Source of the DNA: Streptacidiphilus rugosus AM-16 | GTDB lineage: Bacteria > Actinomycetota > Actinomycetes > Streptomycetales > Streptomycetaceae | DNA length: 64,000 nucleotides | NCBI RefSeq assembly: GCF_000744655.1 | Contig: NZ_JQMJ01000004.1 | Coordinates: 868,001 to 932,000 of the forward strand | Reading direction: 5' to 3' | In this document: positions 1 through 9,445 of the stretch, one piece after another | Numbering within the stretch: position 1 is the stretch's first letter | How the letters are laid out: every line of letters begins with the position of its first letter | The notes under the pieces: generated by a model | What the model was told of the DNA's origin: nothing | Database searches by the model: none | Seen by the model: the letters and a program-made list of their open reading frames with translations, nothing else | Program-made: the position numbers and the translations under genes

Positions 1-762
1 GTGTCTCCTGTGGTCTCGTCACCGACCGGGCCGGGCTGCGGGATGTCGGGCCAGACGGTGATGTGGTCGTGCTCCAGGGCGAGCCGGACGCGTCGTCGCA
101 TGCCGAGGCCCTCGGTGAACTCGCGGGGCAGCTGCAGGCGTCCGTGGCGGTCCAGCACGGCGAACTCCGCGGAGACGCCGGTCTCCAGGGCGCGCAGGAC
201 CTCGGTGGAGGTGCGGCCGTTGCGGATCCGGACGGTGCGTCCGACCTGCTCGGAGACGAGAGGATCGTGGGTGACCACGACCACGGTGACGCCGAGTTCG
301 GTGTTGGCGCGGCGCAGCGCCGCGAAGATCTCCTCACTGGTGGCGGTGTCGAGTTCGCCGGTGGGTTCGTCGGCCAGCAGCACCTGGGGCCGATTGGCGA
401 CGCTCACCGCGATCGCCACGCGCTGCTGTTCCCCGCCGGACATCTCGCCCTGACGGCGGTGGCGGCAGTGTCCGACGCCGAGCAGGTCCAGCAGTTCCTC
501 GGCGCGGGCGCGGCGTTCGCCACGGGGCACTTTGAGGTAGGACAGGGGCAGCATCACGTTCTCTGCCGCGGTCAGGTACGGCAGCAGGTTGCGGGCGGTC
601 TGCTGCCAGACGAACCCGACGACCCGGCGTCGGTACTCGCGGCGTTCGCGTCGCCGCATCGCCAACAGGTCGTGACCGGCCACGAGGGCCGCTCCGGCGG
701 TGGGCGTGTCCTGACCGGACAGGATGCCGAGCAGCGTGGACTTGCCCGAGCCGGACGCGCCC
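1..762 (-). pseudogene. ABC transporter ATP-binding protein, 5'-truncated and running off the window
   Basis: The minus-strand frame encodes a LolD/MacB-type ATPase: Walker A GASGSGKS near 735-758, a Q-loop (FVWQQ), the signature MSGGEQQRVAIA near 421-450, Walker B VLLADEPTGELD and the H-loop VVVTHD. After the ATPase comes an AbrB-like tail (AVLDRHGRLQLPREF), which is common in actinobacterial exporter ATPases. Reading frame is open to base 1, so the C-terminus lies outside the window. Only a few residues precede Walker A; the usual first 35-40 residues and a start codon are missing, and the adjoining DNA instead codes for a stress protein on the other strand. I infer the gene lost its 5' end in a deletion and is dead. 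Confidence 0.75.
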
Positions 763-763
763 A

Positions 764-1557
764 CGACAGAGCCGCGCGGTTGCGGACCGAACTGCTGCTT
801 CTGCACGTCGGCGACTGGCCGGCGCACACCGCCAAGGGCAGCACGTTCGACGTCCACCAGGGCCGGATCCGCGACCTGCTCCGTTCCGCGGCCGCCGAGG
901 CGGATCTCGACCATCCCGGTCTCACAGTGCGAACCGCGACCGCTGCAGGCGCACCGGTCCAGAGCCTGGTCGAGGCCGGCGAGCGAGCCGAGCTGCTGGT
1001 GATCGGGGTCGCGTGGACAAGGGGCGTTCCAGGGCCTGCTGGTGGGCTCCACTGCACTCGCTGTCGCGGCGCGCAGCCGATGCCCCGTCGTGCTGGTCCG
1101 GGCCGACCAGCCCTTCGGCAGCGCGGTGACGGTCGCCGACGTCGTGGTCGGGATCGACACCGCGGACAGCAGCCCGGTGGTGCTGGAGTTCGCCGTCGAG
1201 GCCGCGGAGCGGATGAAGACCGGACTGCGCGTGGTTCACGCCTGGAGCCCGCCACCGCATTGGTTCACCCAGGCACCCGCGCAGGACGACGAACACGCCC
1301 TGGCCCAGCACATGGAAGTCGATCAGCTCCAGGAGGTTCTGGCTCCGCTGAGGATCGCGCACCCGGGCGTGAACTTGGTTCCGACCACCAGAGTGGGCGG
1401 CGCGGCCGAGATCCTCACCGACGAGGGCAGGCGGGCCTCCCTCATCGTGGTCGGACGGCACGACCGCAAGCACCAGGGCATCGGCCGCCTCGGCGCCGTC
1501 ACACACGCCGCAATCCACTACACACGCTGCCCCGTCGCTGTTGTCCCCCGCCACTGA
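764..1557 (+). pseudogene. Universal stress protein (two UspA domains), 5'-truncated and frameshifted
   Basis: The product reads as a two-domain UspA protein. Domain 1 begins inside its first helix (RAARLRTELLLLHV) and reaches the nucleotide-binding motif of the G-x2-G-x9-G-S type. That motif is reached only by changing frame in the GGGG run at 1005-1008: with three Gs the sequence reads LLVIG-SRGQGAFQGLLVGS. Domain 2 (VVVGIDTADSSPVVLEF to CPVAVVPRH) is complete, ending at 1557. About 35 N-terminal residues and the start are missing; the break adjoins the broken ABC gene. UspA proteins are typical members of actinobacterial hypoxia regulons, which fits the fermentation operon downstream. Confidence 0.8.
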
Positions 1558-1680
1558 TCGTCACAGTGCCGGACCGGTCGCGGCCAAGGTCATCAACGCC
1601 GCAGACGTAGCCGAGGCACAGCCGACAGGTCGACGTGGACGACCTGCAGGACACGTACCCCCTGCGCTCTCCGCGGTCCG

Positions 1681-1880
1681 CGCGTCGGCCTCGTAGCCGA
1701 ACAACGCCTCGGCCTGACGGTTGACCAGGCGGATGCGGACGTGCCGAGCGCGACGCCCCCCGAGCACGGCAGACCACTCAGCGCACCGGCCATCGCCAAG
1801 GCAACGCCCGCCAGAGACGCGGTCACCATCAGACCCCACGCAGCGGTTACCCGCGGCACTCCTTCGGCGCCGGCTCTCAT
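1681..1880 (-). pseudogene. Remnant of a membrane PAS-type sensor (weak)
   Basis: On the minus strand a hydrophobic stretch (LMVTASLAGVALAMAGAL, about 1771-1842) is followed, in a different frame, by a PAS-like segment at 1681-1740 (VRIRLVNRQAEALFGYEADA). No single frame joins them and no complete gene fits in 1558-2054, so this interval looks like decayed sensor-kinase or phosphatase DNA. The match is short and the call is tentative; nothing else is recognisable in 1558-2054. Confidence 0.3.
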
Positions 1881-2054
1881 CAACCGCAGGACGCCTGGCC
1901 GTTCGCCGCAACGGACGCGCCCGCGACCTGCCGCGAGCGCGTCCGTTCCCACCATGAGACCTCCTCCCGCACGGAATCCATCGCTCGGTCTCGCCCGCGG
2001 CTCCCCGCGGCGCTCTGTGCAGCAATGGCGCACCCGGCCGACGGGCCCGGATAA

Positions 2055-2068
2055 GGGACTGTCGGCCC
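2055..2068 (+). promoter_or_regulatory. DosR/DevR-like hypoxia box upstream of adhE
   Basis: The sequence GGGACTGTCGGCCC matches the mycobacterial DosR consensus GGGACTWWNGTCCC at about 12 of 14 positions and also resembles the Streptomyces OsdR/DevR box (AGGGCC-GGCCCT arms). It lies 116 bases before the adhE start. A weaker half-similar copy follows at 2077-2090. Paired boxes upstream are usual in DosR promoters. Control of the adhE-pfl operon by oxygen limitation is inferred. Confidence 0.5.
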
Positions 2069-2183
2069 TGCAACGAGGGTCCGATGGCCGCCTTCTGCGC
2101 CGCAGGAACGCGGGAGGCTCCAGGGAGGCCAGACGGGCTCGGAAAAGCCCCGGACAGGATGACGATCCGAAAGGTGGTCCACC

Positions 2184-4898
2184 ATGCCCCGCCGCTCGAA
2201 GCCCGAGGAGCGACCCCGGCCCGAGGCACACATGACTGCGCCGACCGACACCTCGGCCGGCGACCGGCCCGCGCCAACCGAACGCACCACGCCGTCGACC
2301 ACCGTCGGCAACCAGGTCGACGTCCTGGTCCGCAACGCGCTGACAGCCCTCGGAGCGTACGACGGGTTCACCCAGGACCAGGTGGACCACATCGTCAAGA
2401 AGGCCTCCCTGGCGGCGCTCGCCGCACACACCCGGCTCGCGGTGCTGGCGGTCGAGGAAACAGGTCGGGGTGTGTTCGAGGACAAGGCGGTGAAGAACGT
2501 CTTCGCCTGCGAGAACGTCACCCACGTGATGGCCCGGACGAAGACGGTCGGCGTGGTGCGCCGGGACGAGATCGACGGCATCGTGGAGATCGCCGAGCCC
2601 GTGGGCGTGGTCGCGGGCATCACCCCGGTGACCAACCCGACCTCGACCACCATCTTCAAATGCCTGCTCGCGCTGAAGACCCGGAACCCGATCGTGTTCG
2701 CCTTCCACCCCTCGGCTCAGCGCTGCTCGGCCGAGGCGGCCCGGATCGTCCGTGACGCGGCAATCGCCGCGGGCGCTCCCGAGCACTGCATCGCGTGGAT
2801 CGACCGGCCGTCGATGGAGGCCACCCACGCTCTGATGCACCACCCGGACGTGGCCACCATCCTCGCCACCGGCGGCAACGCGATGGTCCGCGCGGCGTAC
2901 AGCTGCGGCAAGCCGGCGCTCGGTGTGGGTGCGGGCAACGTGCCCGCTTACATCGAGCGCAGCGCGGACGTCCGACGTGCCGTGAACGACATCGTGCTCT
3001 CCAAGTCGTTCGACAACGGGATGATCTGCGCCTCCGAGCAGGCGGTGATCCTGGACCGGGAGATCCGCGAGGACGCTCTCGGCGAGTTCCGCCGGCTCAA
3101 GGCCCACCACGCCGACGCCGAGGAGAAGGCGCTGCTGGAGCGGTACCTGTTCGGCGGCGCCGCCGACGGAAGCTCCTGCGCCGGGGACCGGCTGAACACC
3201 GAGGTGGTGGGCCGGTCCGCCGCGCAGATTGCCGAGGCTGCCGGATTCGAGGTGCCGACCGAGACGTCGGTGATCCTGGTCGATGTGGACGGAGTTGGCC
3301 CCGCCGAGCCGCTGACCCGGGAGAAGCTCTGCCCGGTGCTCGCCGTGCTGACCGCCGACGACCGCACCCAGGGAATCGAACTCGCCGGCGCGATGGTGGA
3401 GTTCAACGGACTCGGGCACTCGGCCGCGGTGCACACCGAGGACCCGGAGTTCGCCGAGGAGTTCGGGCACGCGGTGAAGGCGTGCCGGATCATCTGGAAC
3501 GCGCCCAGCTCCCAGGGCGGCATCGGGGACGTCTACAACGCGTTCCTGCCCTCGCTCACGCTCGGCTGCGGAAGCTACGGGCACAACTCCATCGCCGGGA
3601 ACGTGTCGGCGGTCAACCTGATCAACATCAAGCGGATCGGGCGGCGCAACACCAACATGCAGTGGTTCAAGGTCCCGCCGAAGATCTACTTCGAACGCAA
3701 CTCCGTCAAATACCTGGCGAGCATGCCCCGGGCGCACCGGGTCGTCATCGTGACCGACAGGACGATGGTGGAGGTCGGGCACCTCGAACGCGTCAGGAAC
3801 GTGCTGGACCGGCGCCGCGAACCGGTCGAGGTGCGGGTCGTCGACTTCGTCGAGCCGAACCCGAGCATCGACACCGTCCGCAAGGGCGCCGAGCTCATGC
3901 ACGGTTTCCAGCCCGACACCATCATCGCCCTGGGCGGCGGATCGCCGATGGACGCCGCCAAGGTGATGTGGCTGCTGTACGAGCACCCCGAGGTCGAGTT
4001 CGCCGACCTGAAGGAGAAGTTCTTCGACATCCGCAAGCGCGCCTTCACCTACCCCGATCTGGGCGAGAAGGCGAAACTCGTGTGCCTCCCGACCACCTCG
4101 GGCACGGGCTCGGAGGTCACCCCCTTCGCCGTCATCACCGACACCGCCACCGGACAGAAGTACCCACTGGCCGACTACGCACTCACCCCGAGCGTCGCCA
4201 TCGTGGACCCCGCCCTCACCACCCACCTGCCGAAGAACGTCACCGCCGACACCGGCTTCGACGCGCTCACTCACTGCATCGAGGCCTATGTCTCGGTCTA
4301 CGCCAACGACTTCACCGACGGCTTGGCGCTCCAGGGCATCCGTCTGATCTTCGAGAACCTGGAGCGGGCGGTCACCGACGGGGAGCGGGACCCGGTGGCG
4401 CGGGAGAAGATGCACAACGCCGGGACCATCGCGGGCATGGCGTTCGGCTCCGCCTTCCTCGGCGTGGTGCACGCGATGGCGCACACCCTCGGCGCGACCT
4501 TCCACGTCGCCCACGGCCGCACCAACGCGCTGCTGCTGCCGCACGTGGTCCGCTACAACGGCTCCGCACCGGCCAAGGTGACCAGCTGGCCCAAGTACCG
4601 CAGCTACATCGCTCCCGAGCGCTACCAGCAGATCGCGGCCATGCTCGGCCTGCCTGCCGCCACCCCCGAACAGGGCGTCGAGTCACTGGCCGCCGCGGTC
4701 GAGGGGCTGCGCGATCGGGTCGGCATTCCCAGCTCGTTCAAGGACGCGGGCGTGGACGAGACGGCATTCCTGGAGGCGCTGCCGCAGCAGGCCATGAACG
4801 CCTATGAGGACCAGTGCGCTCCGGCCAACCCGCGGATGCCGATGCTCGCCGACATGCAGCAGTTGATGCGGCAGGCCTTCTACGGCGACCAGGCGTGA
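2184..4898 (+). CDS. adhE: Bifunctional acetaldehyde-CoA / alcohol dehydrogenase
   Basis: AdhE reduces acetyl-CoA to acetaldehyde and then ethanol using two NADH, re-oxidising cofactor during fermentation; it acts in the cytosol, usually as spirosome filaments. The 904-residue product has the full two-domain layout. The N-terminal aldehyde dehydrogenase half carries the catalytic Cys282 in [10 protein letters not shown]. The C-terminal iron-dependent alcohol dehydrogenase has the NAD site GGGSPMD at 584-590 and the metal-binding region [10 protein letters not shown] ... [12 protein letters not shown]. Start at 2184 is chosen for the site AAAGGTGG six bases upstream; an ATG at 2232 is possible. 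It is followed after 43 bases by pflB. Length and motifs are normal, so the enzyme should be active. A DosR-like box upstream suggests hypoxic induction. Confidence 0.96.
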   Translation: MPRRSKPEERPRPEAHMTAPTDTSAGDRPAPTERTTPSTTVGNQVDVLVRNALTALGAYDGFTQDQVDHIVKKASLAALAAHTRLAVLAVEETGRGVFEDKAVKNVFACENVTHVMARTKTVGVVRRDEIDGIVEIAEPVGVVAGITPVTNPTSTTIFKCLLALKTRNPIVFAFHPSAQRCSAEAARIVRDAAIAAGAPEHCIAWIDRPSMEATHALMHHPDVATILATGGNAMVRAAYSCGKPALGVGAGNVPAYIERSADVRRAVNDIVLSKSFDNGMICASEQAVILDREIREDALGEFRRLKAHHADAEEKALLERYLFGGAADGSSCAGDRLNTEVVGRSAAQIAEAAGFEVPTETSVILVDVDGVGPAEPLTREKLCPVLAVLTADDRTQGIELAGAMVEFNGLGHSAAVHTEDPEFAEEFGHAVKACRIIWNAPSSQGGIGDVYNAFLPSLTLGCGSYGHNSIAGNVSAVNLINIKRIGRRNTNMQWFKVPPKIYFERNSVKYLASMPRAHRVVIVTDRTMVEVGHLERVRNVLDRRREPVEVRVVDFVEPNPSIDTVRKGAELMHGFQPDTIIALGGGSPMDAAKVMWLLYEHPEVEFADLKEKFFDIRKRAFTYPDLGEKAKLVCLPTTSGTGSEVTPFAVITDTATGQKYPLADYALTPSVAIVDPALTTHLPKNVTADTGFDALTHCIEAYVSVYANDFTDGLALQGIRLIFENLERAVTDGERDPVAREKMHNAGTIAGMAFGSAFLGVVHAMAHTLGATFHVAHGRTNALLLPHVVRYNGSAPAKVTSWPKYRSYIAPERYQQIAAMLGLPAATPEQGVESLAAAVEGLRDRVGIPSSFKDAGVDETAFLEALPQQAMNAYEDQCAPANPRMPMLADMQQLMRQAFYGDQA

Positions 4899-4941
4899 GG
4901 ACCGACCGACCAGACGACCCGACGGGAAAGGAGCAGGAGAC

Positions 4942-7209
4942 ATGACTGTCCAGCAGACGGGAACGGTCACGCGGAACGCCTGGGAGGGCTTCAAGGGCGG
5001 CCTGTGGCGTGACACGGTCGACGTGCGCGACTTCATTCAGCACAACTACACCCCCTACGAGGGCGACGGCTCGTTCCTGGCCGGGCCGACCGAACGCACG
5101 ACGGCCGTGTGGCGGCAGATCACCGAGCGCTTCCCCGAGGAGCGGGCCAAGGGCGTCCTCGACGTCGCGTACGACATCCCGGCGGGCATCACCGCTCACG
5201 CGCCGGGCTGGGTCGACCGGGAACGGGAGCTGATCGTCGGCCTGCAGACCGACGCCCCGCTCAAGCGCGCGATCATGCCGTACGGGGGCTGGCGGATGGT
5301 GGCCGGGGCTCTGGCCACGTACGGCTACCCGGTCGACCCGGAGCTGGAGAAGGTCTTCACCCGGTACCGCAAGACCCACAACGACGGCGTCTTCGATGCC
5401 TACACGCCCGACATCCTCGCCGCCCGCAAGGCCGGGGTGATCACCGGCCTGCCGGACGCCTACGGGCGCGGGCGGATCATCGGCGACTACCGGCGGGTCG
5501 CCCTTTACGGTGTGGACCGGCTGATCGAGGCCAAGCGGGTCGAGAAGGCCGAGCTGGCCGGGCCGCTCGAGGACGCGAGCCGGCTGGAGGACACGATCCG
5601 GCTGCGTGAGGAGCTGTCCGAGCAGATCCGCGCGCTGGGTGACCTCAAGGCGATGGCGCAGAGCTACGGCTGCGACGTCTCCGGCCCCGCTACGAGCGGT
5701 CGCGAGGCGGTGCAGTGGCTGTACCTCGCTTACCTGGCGGCGGTGAAGGAGCAGAACGGCGCGGCCATGTCGCTCGGGCGCACCTCGACGTTCCTCGACG
5801 TCTACCTCCAGCGTGACCTGGACGCTGGTCTGCTGACCGAGGTCCAGGTCCAGGAGCTGGTCGACGACTTCGTCATCAAGCTGCGCATCGTGCGCTTCCT
5901 GCGCACACCGGAGTACGACGAGCTGTTCTCCGGCGACCCGACCTGGGTGACGGAGTCGATCGGCGGCATGGGCGAGGACGGCCGCCCGCTGGTGACGCGG
6001 ACCTCCTTCCGCTACCTGCAGACCCTCTACAACCTCGGCCCGGCCCCCGAGCCCAACCTGACGGTCTTCTGGTCCCCCCGGCTGCCACAGGGATTCAAGG
6101 AGTTCTGCGCCAAGGTGTCCATCGACACCTCCAGCATCCAGTACGAGTCCGACGAACTCATGCGCCCGCGGTTCGGCGACGACACCGCGATCGCCTGCTG
6201 CGTCTCGGCGATGGCCGTCGGCAAGCAGATGCAGTTCTTCGGTGCCCGGGTCAACCTCGCCAAGACCCTGCTCTACGCGATCAACGGCGGCCGCGACGAG
6301 ATCAGCGGCGCCCAGATCGGTCCCGACACCGGTGTCCTGCACGGCGAGGTCCTCGACCCGGACGCCGTGACGGCGGCCTTCGACCGGCAGCTGGACTGGC
6401 TGGCCCGGACGTACGTCCACGCGCTGAACGTCATCCACTACATGCACGACAAGTACGCCTACGAGCGCCTTGAGATGGCGCTGCACGACCGGGACGTGCT
6501 GCGCACCATGGCCTGCGGCATCGCCGGCCTCGCGGTGGCGGCCGACTCGCTGTCGGCGATCCGGTACGCGCAGGTCCGGCCCGTTCGCGACGAGCGCGGA
6601 CTGGCCGTCGACTTCGTCGTCGAGGGCGAGTACCCCGCCTACGGCAACAACGACGACCGGGCCGACGCCATCGCGGTGGAACTGGTGGAGACGTTCATGA
6701 GCAAAGTACGCCGCCACCCCACCTACCGCGGCGCCCGGCACACCCAGTCCGTGCTCACCATCACCTCCAACGTCGTCTACGGCAAGAAGACCGGTGCCAC
6801 CCCGGACGGCCGCCGCGCCGGCGAACCGTTCTCCCCCGGCGCCAACCCGATGAACGGCCGCGACCGCCACGGCTACGTCGCCAGCGCCCTGTCGGTGGCC
6901 AAACTCCCCTACGAGCACGCCCAGGACGGCATCTCGCTGACCAACACCATCACCCCCGACGCACTCGGCCGCACCGAGCAGGAGCGCGTGACCAACCTCG
7001 CGGGAGTTCTGGACGGCTACATCTCCTGCGGCGGCTTCCACATGAACGTCAACGTCCTGAACCGGGCCACCCTCCAGGACGCCATGGACCACCCCGAGAA
7101 GTACCCGCAGCTCACCATCCGGGTCAGCGGCTACGCGGTCAACTTCGTGCGCCTCACCCGCGAACAGCAGCTCGACGTGATCGGACGCACCTTCCACGAC
7201 GCGCTGTGA
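4942..7209 (+). CDS. pflB: Pyruvate formate-lyase (formate C-acetyltransferase)
   Basis: This glycyl-radical enzyme cleaves pyruvate with CoA to acetyl-CoA and formate under anoxia, in the cytosol. The 755-residue protein matches the E. coli PflB length. The paired active-site cysteines are Cys419-Cys420 in AIACCVSAM, and the radical site is Gly730 in the C-terminal RVSGYAVNF motif. A strong ribosome site (AAAGGAGCAGGAG) precedes the ATG. It lies between adhE and its activase gene, whose GTG start overlaps the pflB stop. Acetyl-CoA made here can feed AdhE directly. The glycyl radical of this family is destroyed by oxygen, so an intact copy in a presumed obligate aerobe is notable; expression only at low oxygen is inferred. 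Confidence 0.96.
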   Translation: MTVQQTGTVTRNAWEGFKGGLWRDTVDVRDFIQHNYTPYEGDGSFLAGPTERTTAVWRQITERFPEERAKGVLDVAYDIPAGITAHAPGWVDRERELIVGLQTDAPLKRAIMPYGGWRMVAGALATYGYPVDPELEKVFTRYRKTHNDGVFDAYTPDILAARKAGVITGLPDAYGRGRIIGDYRRVALYGVDRLIEAKRVEKAELAGPLEDASRLEDTIRLREELSEQIRALGDLKAMAQSYGCDVSGPATSGREAVQWLYLAYLAAVKEQNGAAMSLGRTSTFLDVYLQRDLDAGLLTEVQVQELVDDFVIKLRIVRFLRTPEYDELFSGDPTWVTESIGGMGEDGRPLVTRTSFRYLQTLYNLGPAPEPNLTVFWSPRLPQGFKEFCAKVSIDTSSIQYESDELMRPRFGDDTAIACCVSAMAVGKQMQFFGARVNLAKTLLYAINGGRDEISGAQIGPDTGVLHGEVLDPDAVTAAFDRQLDWLARTYVHALNVIHYMHDKYAYERLEMALHDRDVLRTMACGIAGLAVAADSLSAIRYAQVRPVRDERGLAVDFVVEGEYPAYGNNDDRADAIAVELVETFMSKVRRHPTYRGARHTQSVLTITSNVVYGKKTGATPDGRRAGEPFSPGANPMNGRDRHGYVASALSVAKLPYEHAQDGISLTNTITPDALGRTEQERVTNLAGVLDGYISCGGFHMNVNVLNRATLQDAMDHPEKYPQLTIRVSGYAVNFVRLTREQQLDVIGRTFHDAL

Positions 7210-8111
7210 GCGCGACCACCCACGTGGTGCCGGCGCCCTCCCCGACCTCGGGTGCCGGCACCGCCCTCTCCCGGAGACCGTCCATGCCCGGACCCATTCC
7301 CCCGGACCATCCGGCAGGCTGCGCCGCGACGGCGACCAGCGCGACGGCCGCGACCCCGGCGGCTGCCGCAACCCGGCGCCCCGTCACCGGCATGCTCCAC
7401 TCGTGGGACCTGTCCACCGGCGTCGACGGCCCCGGTACCCGCTTCGTCGCGTTCCTCTCCGGCTGCCCGCTGCGCTGCCTGTACTGCCACAACCCCGACA
7501 CCTGGCACATGCGCGACGGCCGGCGCGCCTCGGCCGACGAGATCGTCCGTGAGGCCGCCAAGTACACCGACTTCATCCACGCTGCCGGAGGCGGAGCCAC
7601 CATCAGCGGCGGCGAACCGCTGCTCCAGCCGCTCCTCACCGGCGAGCTCCTGCACCGCTTCAAGCACGAACTCGGTCTGCACACCGCCCTGGACACCTCC
7701 GGCTTCCTCGGCAACCGCGCCACCGACGCGCTGCTCGCCGACACCGACCTCGTCCTGCTCGACATCAAGTCCTGGGACCGTGCGCTGTACCGGCGCCTGA
7801 CCCACCAGGAGCTGGCTCCTACGCTGGACTTCGCCCGGCGCCTGGCCGACCTCGGCAAGGAGGTCTGGGTGCGGTTCGTTCTCGTCCCCGGGCTGACCGA
7901 CGCCGCCGAGAACATCGACGGCGTCGCCGCGTTCGCCGCGTCCCTCGGCAACATCACCCGGGTCGATGTACTGCCCTTCCACAAGCTCGGCAAGCAGAAG
8001 TGGCGTGCCCTCGGCCTCGACTTCACCCTCGCGGACACCCCCACACCCACCGGCGACCAGACTGCCTCGGCTCGCGCGATCTTCGCCGCACACGGCCTGC
8101 ACGCCGTCTGA
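7206..8111 (+). CDS. pflA: Pyruvate formate-lyase-activating enzyme (radical SAM)
   Basis: The activase installs the glycyl radical on PFL using S-adenosylmethionine and a [4Fe-4S] cluster. The cluster motif CPLRCLYC gives Cys87, Cys91 and Cys94, followed by the SAM-binding ISGGEPLLQ segment. The GTG start overlaps the pflB stop (GTGA), implying translational coupling. From that start the protein is 301 residues, about 55 more than E. coli PflA. The extra N-terminus (roughly residues 1-60) is Ala/Thr/Pro-rich and looks disordered. An ATG at 7284 would remove 26 of these residues, so the true start is open. Third gene of the adhE-pflB-pflA operon, which has nothing else in it. Confidence 0.93.
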   Translation: MSATTHVVPAPSPTSGAGTALSRRPSMPGPIPPDHPAGCAATATSATAATPAAAATRRPVTGMLHSWDLSTGVDGPGTRFVAFLSGCPLRCLYCHNPDTWHMRDGRRASADEIVREAAKYTDFIHAAGGGATISGGEPLLQPLLTGELLHRFKHELGLHTALDTSGFLGNRATDALLADTDLVLLDIKSWDRALYRRLTHQELAPTLDFARRLADLGKEVWVRFVLVPGLTDAAENIDGVAAFAASLGNITRVDVLPFHKLGKQKWRALGLDFTLADTPTPTGDQTASARAIFAAHGLHAV

Positions 8112-8215
8112 CACCGTCCGGCCGGGCCCACTGCGGCGCACGCGCCTGCGGATTCCGATCGGATCCCGAAAGAGCCGGCCGGTATGGGCCCAGCGGGACG
8201 TCCGCCGTCGGCGCA

Positions 8216-8229
8216 GGGACCGTGGCCCT
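8216..8229 (+). promoter_or_regulatory. Possible DosR-like box in a convergent gap
   Basis: GGGACCGTGGCCCT resembles the DosR/DevR consensus (GGGAC ... CCC arms) and is followed by another AGGG-n7-CCCT inverted pair at about 8241-8255. It sits between the convergent ends of pflA and the MpaB-like gene, where no promoter is needed now. It is either chance in GC-rich DNA or a leftover hypoxia promoter whose gene has gone. Confidence 0.22.
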
Positions 8230-8267
8230 GTGGCCGACCCAGGGCGCAAGACCCTGCGGCTCTGACC

Positions 8268-9140
8268 TCAGGGAGCGTGCGGGTCGGGCGGCGTCGGCAG
8301 CGCCCAGCGCACCGCGCCCACTACTGCGCGCCCGGCGAGGGGCGCGGTGACGGCCTCCAGCGGGAGTGGGGGCAGGTGCAGCATCGGGCGGGCCCACCGG
8401 GGCAGCAGATGGACGGCGGCGGAGGCGAGCGACGCGTAGCCGGGGAGGAGGAGCAGCGGCACGGGAGGGCGGAGCAGGAGGAAACGCATGGCTTCCTCGC
8501 AGGCGGCCGTTGATCGGAGTTCGCCTCGGTAGAAGGTCAGGACCGCGGCCAGATCCTCGGTGCTCTGCGGCGGATCGACCACGCCCAGGGCCCTGGCCAC
8601 CACCGCGGTGTCGGTCACGTAGGCATCGCACGCCGCCGGGGTGAGCGGAGACGCGCCGTAGCGCTGGTGGGCGCGCAGGAAGCAGTCCACCTCGGCGGCG
8701 TGCACCCACCCGAGCAGGTGCGGGTCCGAGGCCCGGTAAGGGGTGCCGTCCTCCGCGGTGCCGGCGATCCGCTCGTGCACCGCGCGCACGGCGTCCACAG
8801 CCCGTTGGGCGTCCTCGGCGGTGCCGAAGGTGGTCGTGGCCAGGAAGGCGCTGGTGCGCTGGAGCCTGCCCCACGGGTCGCTGCGGTAGCCCGAGTGGGT
8901 CGCCACCGCGCCCATGACCAGCGGATGCAGCGACTGCAGGAGCAGCGCCGTCAGCCCGCCCACGAACATCGACGCGTCGCCGTGGACCGTGCGGATCGGC
9001 CTGTCCGGGGCGAACCACCGGGGGCCGGGCGTTCCGTGGATCCGCTCCCTGGTTTCCGGCCCCTCCGGGCCGGCCACCCGCGCGAACAGTGCGCTGCCCA
9101 GCCACTCGCGCACCGAATCCGAGCCGCTGAGAAGCACCAT
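8268..9140 (-). CDS. Oxygenase MpaB family (DUF2236) protein
   Basis: The 290-residue product has the typical DUF2236/MpaB features: an N-terminal TVHGDASMFVGGLTALLLQSLHP region, then a helical stretch with SGYRSDPWGRL and FLATTTFGT, and a C-terminal hydrophobic helix pair with an LLLRPP segment. Family members are haem-linked oxygenases related to fungal MpaB and to latex-clearing proteins; the substrate here is unknown. The ATG at 9140 is chosen because similarity starts there and a G-rich ribosome site precedes it; longer in-frame starts add low-complexity sequence. It faces the pflA operon tail to tail and is divergent from the flavin oxidase gene at 9446, with which it might share a job. 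Confidence 0.85.
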   Translation of the reverse strand: MVLLSGSDSVREWLGSALFARVAGPEGPETRERIHGTPGPRWFAPDRPIRTVHGDASMFVGGLTALLLQSLHPLVMGAVATHSGYRSDPWGRLQRTSAFLATTTFGTAEDAQRAVDAVRAVHERIAGTAEDGTPYRASDPHLLGWVHAAEVDCFLRAHQRYGASPLTPAACDAYVTDTAVVARALGVVDPPQSTEDLAAVLTFYRGELRSTAACEEAMRFLLLRPPVPLLLLPGYASLASAAVHLLPRWARPMLHLPPLPLEAVTAPLAGRAVVGAVRWALPTPPDPHAP

Positions 9141-9445
9141 GCCCCCAGTGTGCTCCCCCTCCCGCTCCGGCCGGCGCGGGAGGGGGAGGGGGCTGCGGAG
9201 GCAACCGGTCGCTCGCGGGCTTCGGCCCTCGGCGTCCCGTTTGCGAGGCGCTACAGGCGGGTCGAGGCTGGTAGGAGGTAGACCCGACCTGTCGGTGAAG
9301 ATCGCCTGTGGCGCGTGCCCGCACGACACCGGGCCGATGCCCGGGCGGTGGTGTGGGGTGCCGGCTCCGAGGGGCTGCACCCACGCATGGAGCGCACCTG
9401 GCGCACGGCTGCGGTGCGGCCCGCATTCTGTGCCTGGAGGCCACC

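Noticed and set aside
1593-4544. A 983-codon open frame on the minus strand
   Set aside because: It is the antisense of adhE, with high Val/Gly/His/Asp composition and no recognisable domain; such long shadows are common in GC-rich DNA.
4738-7371. An 877-codon open frame on the minus strand across pflB
   Set aside because: Same reason: antisense of an unmistakable pyruvate formate-lyase.
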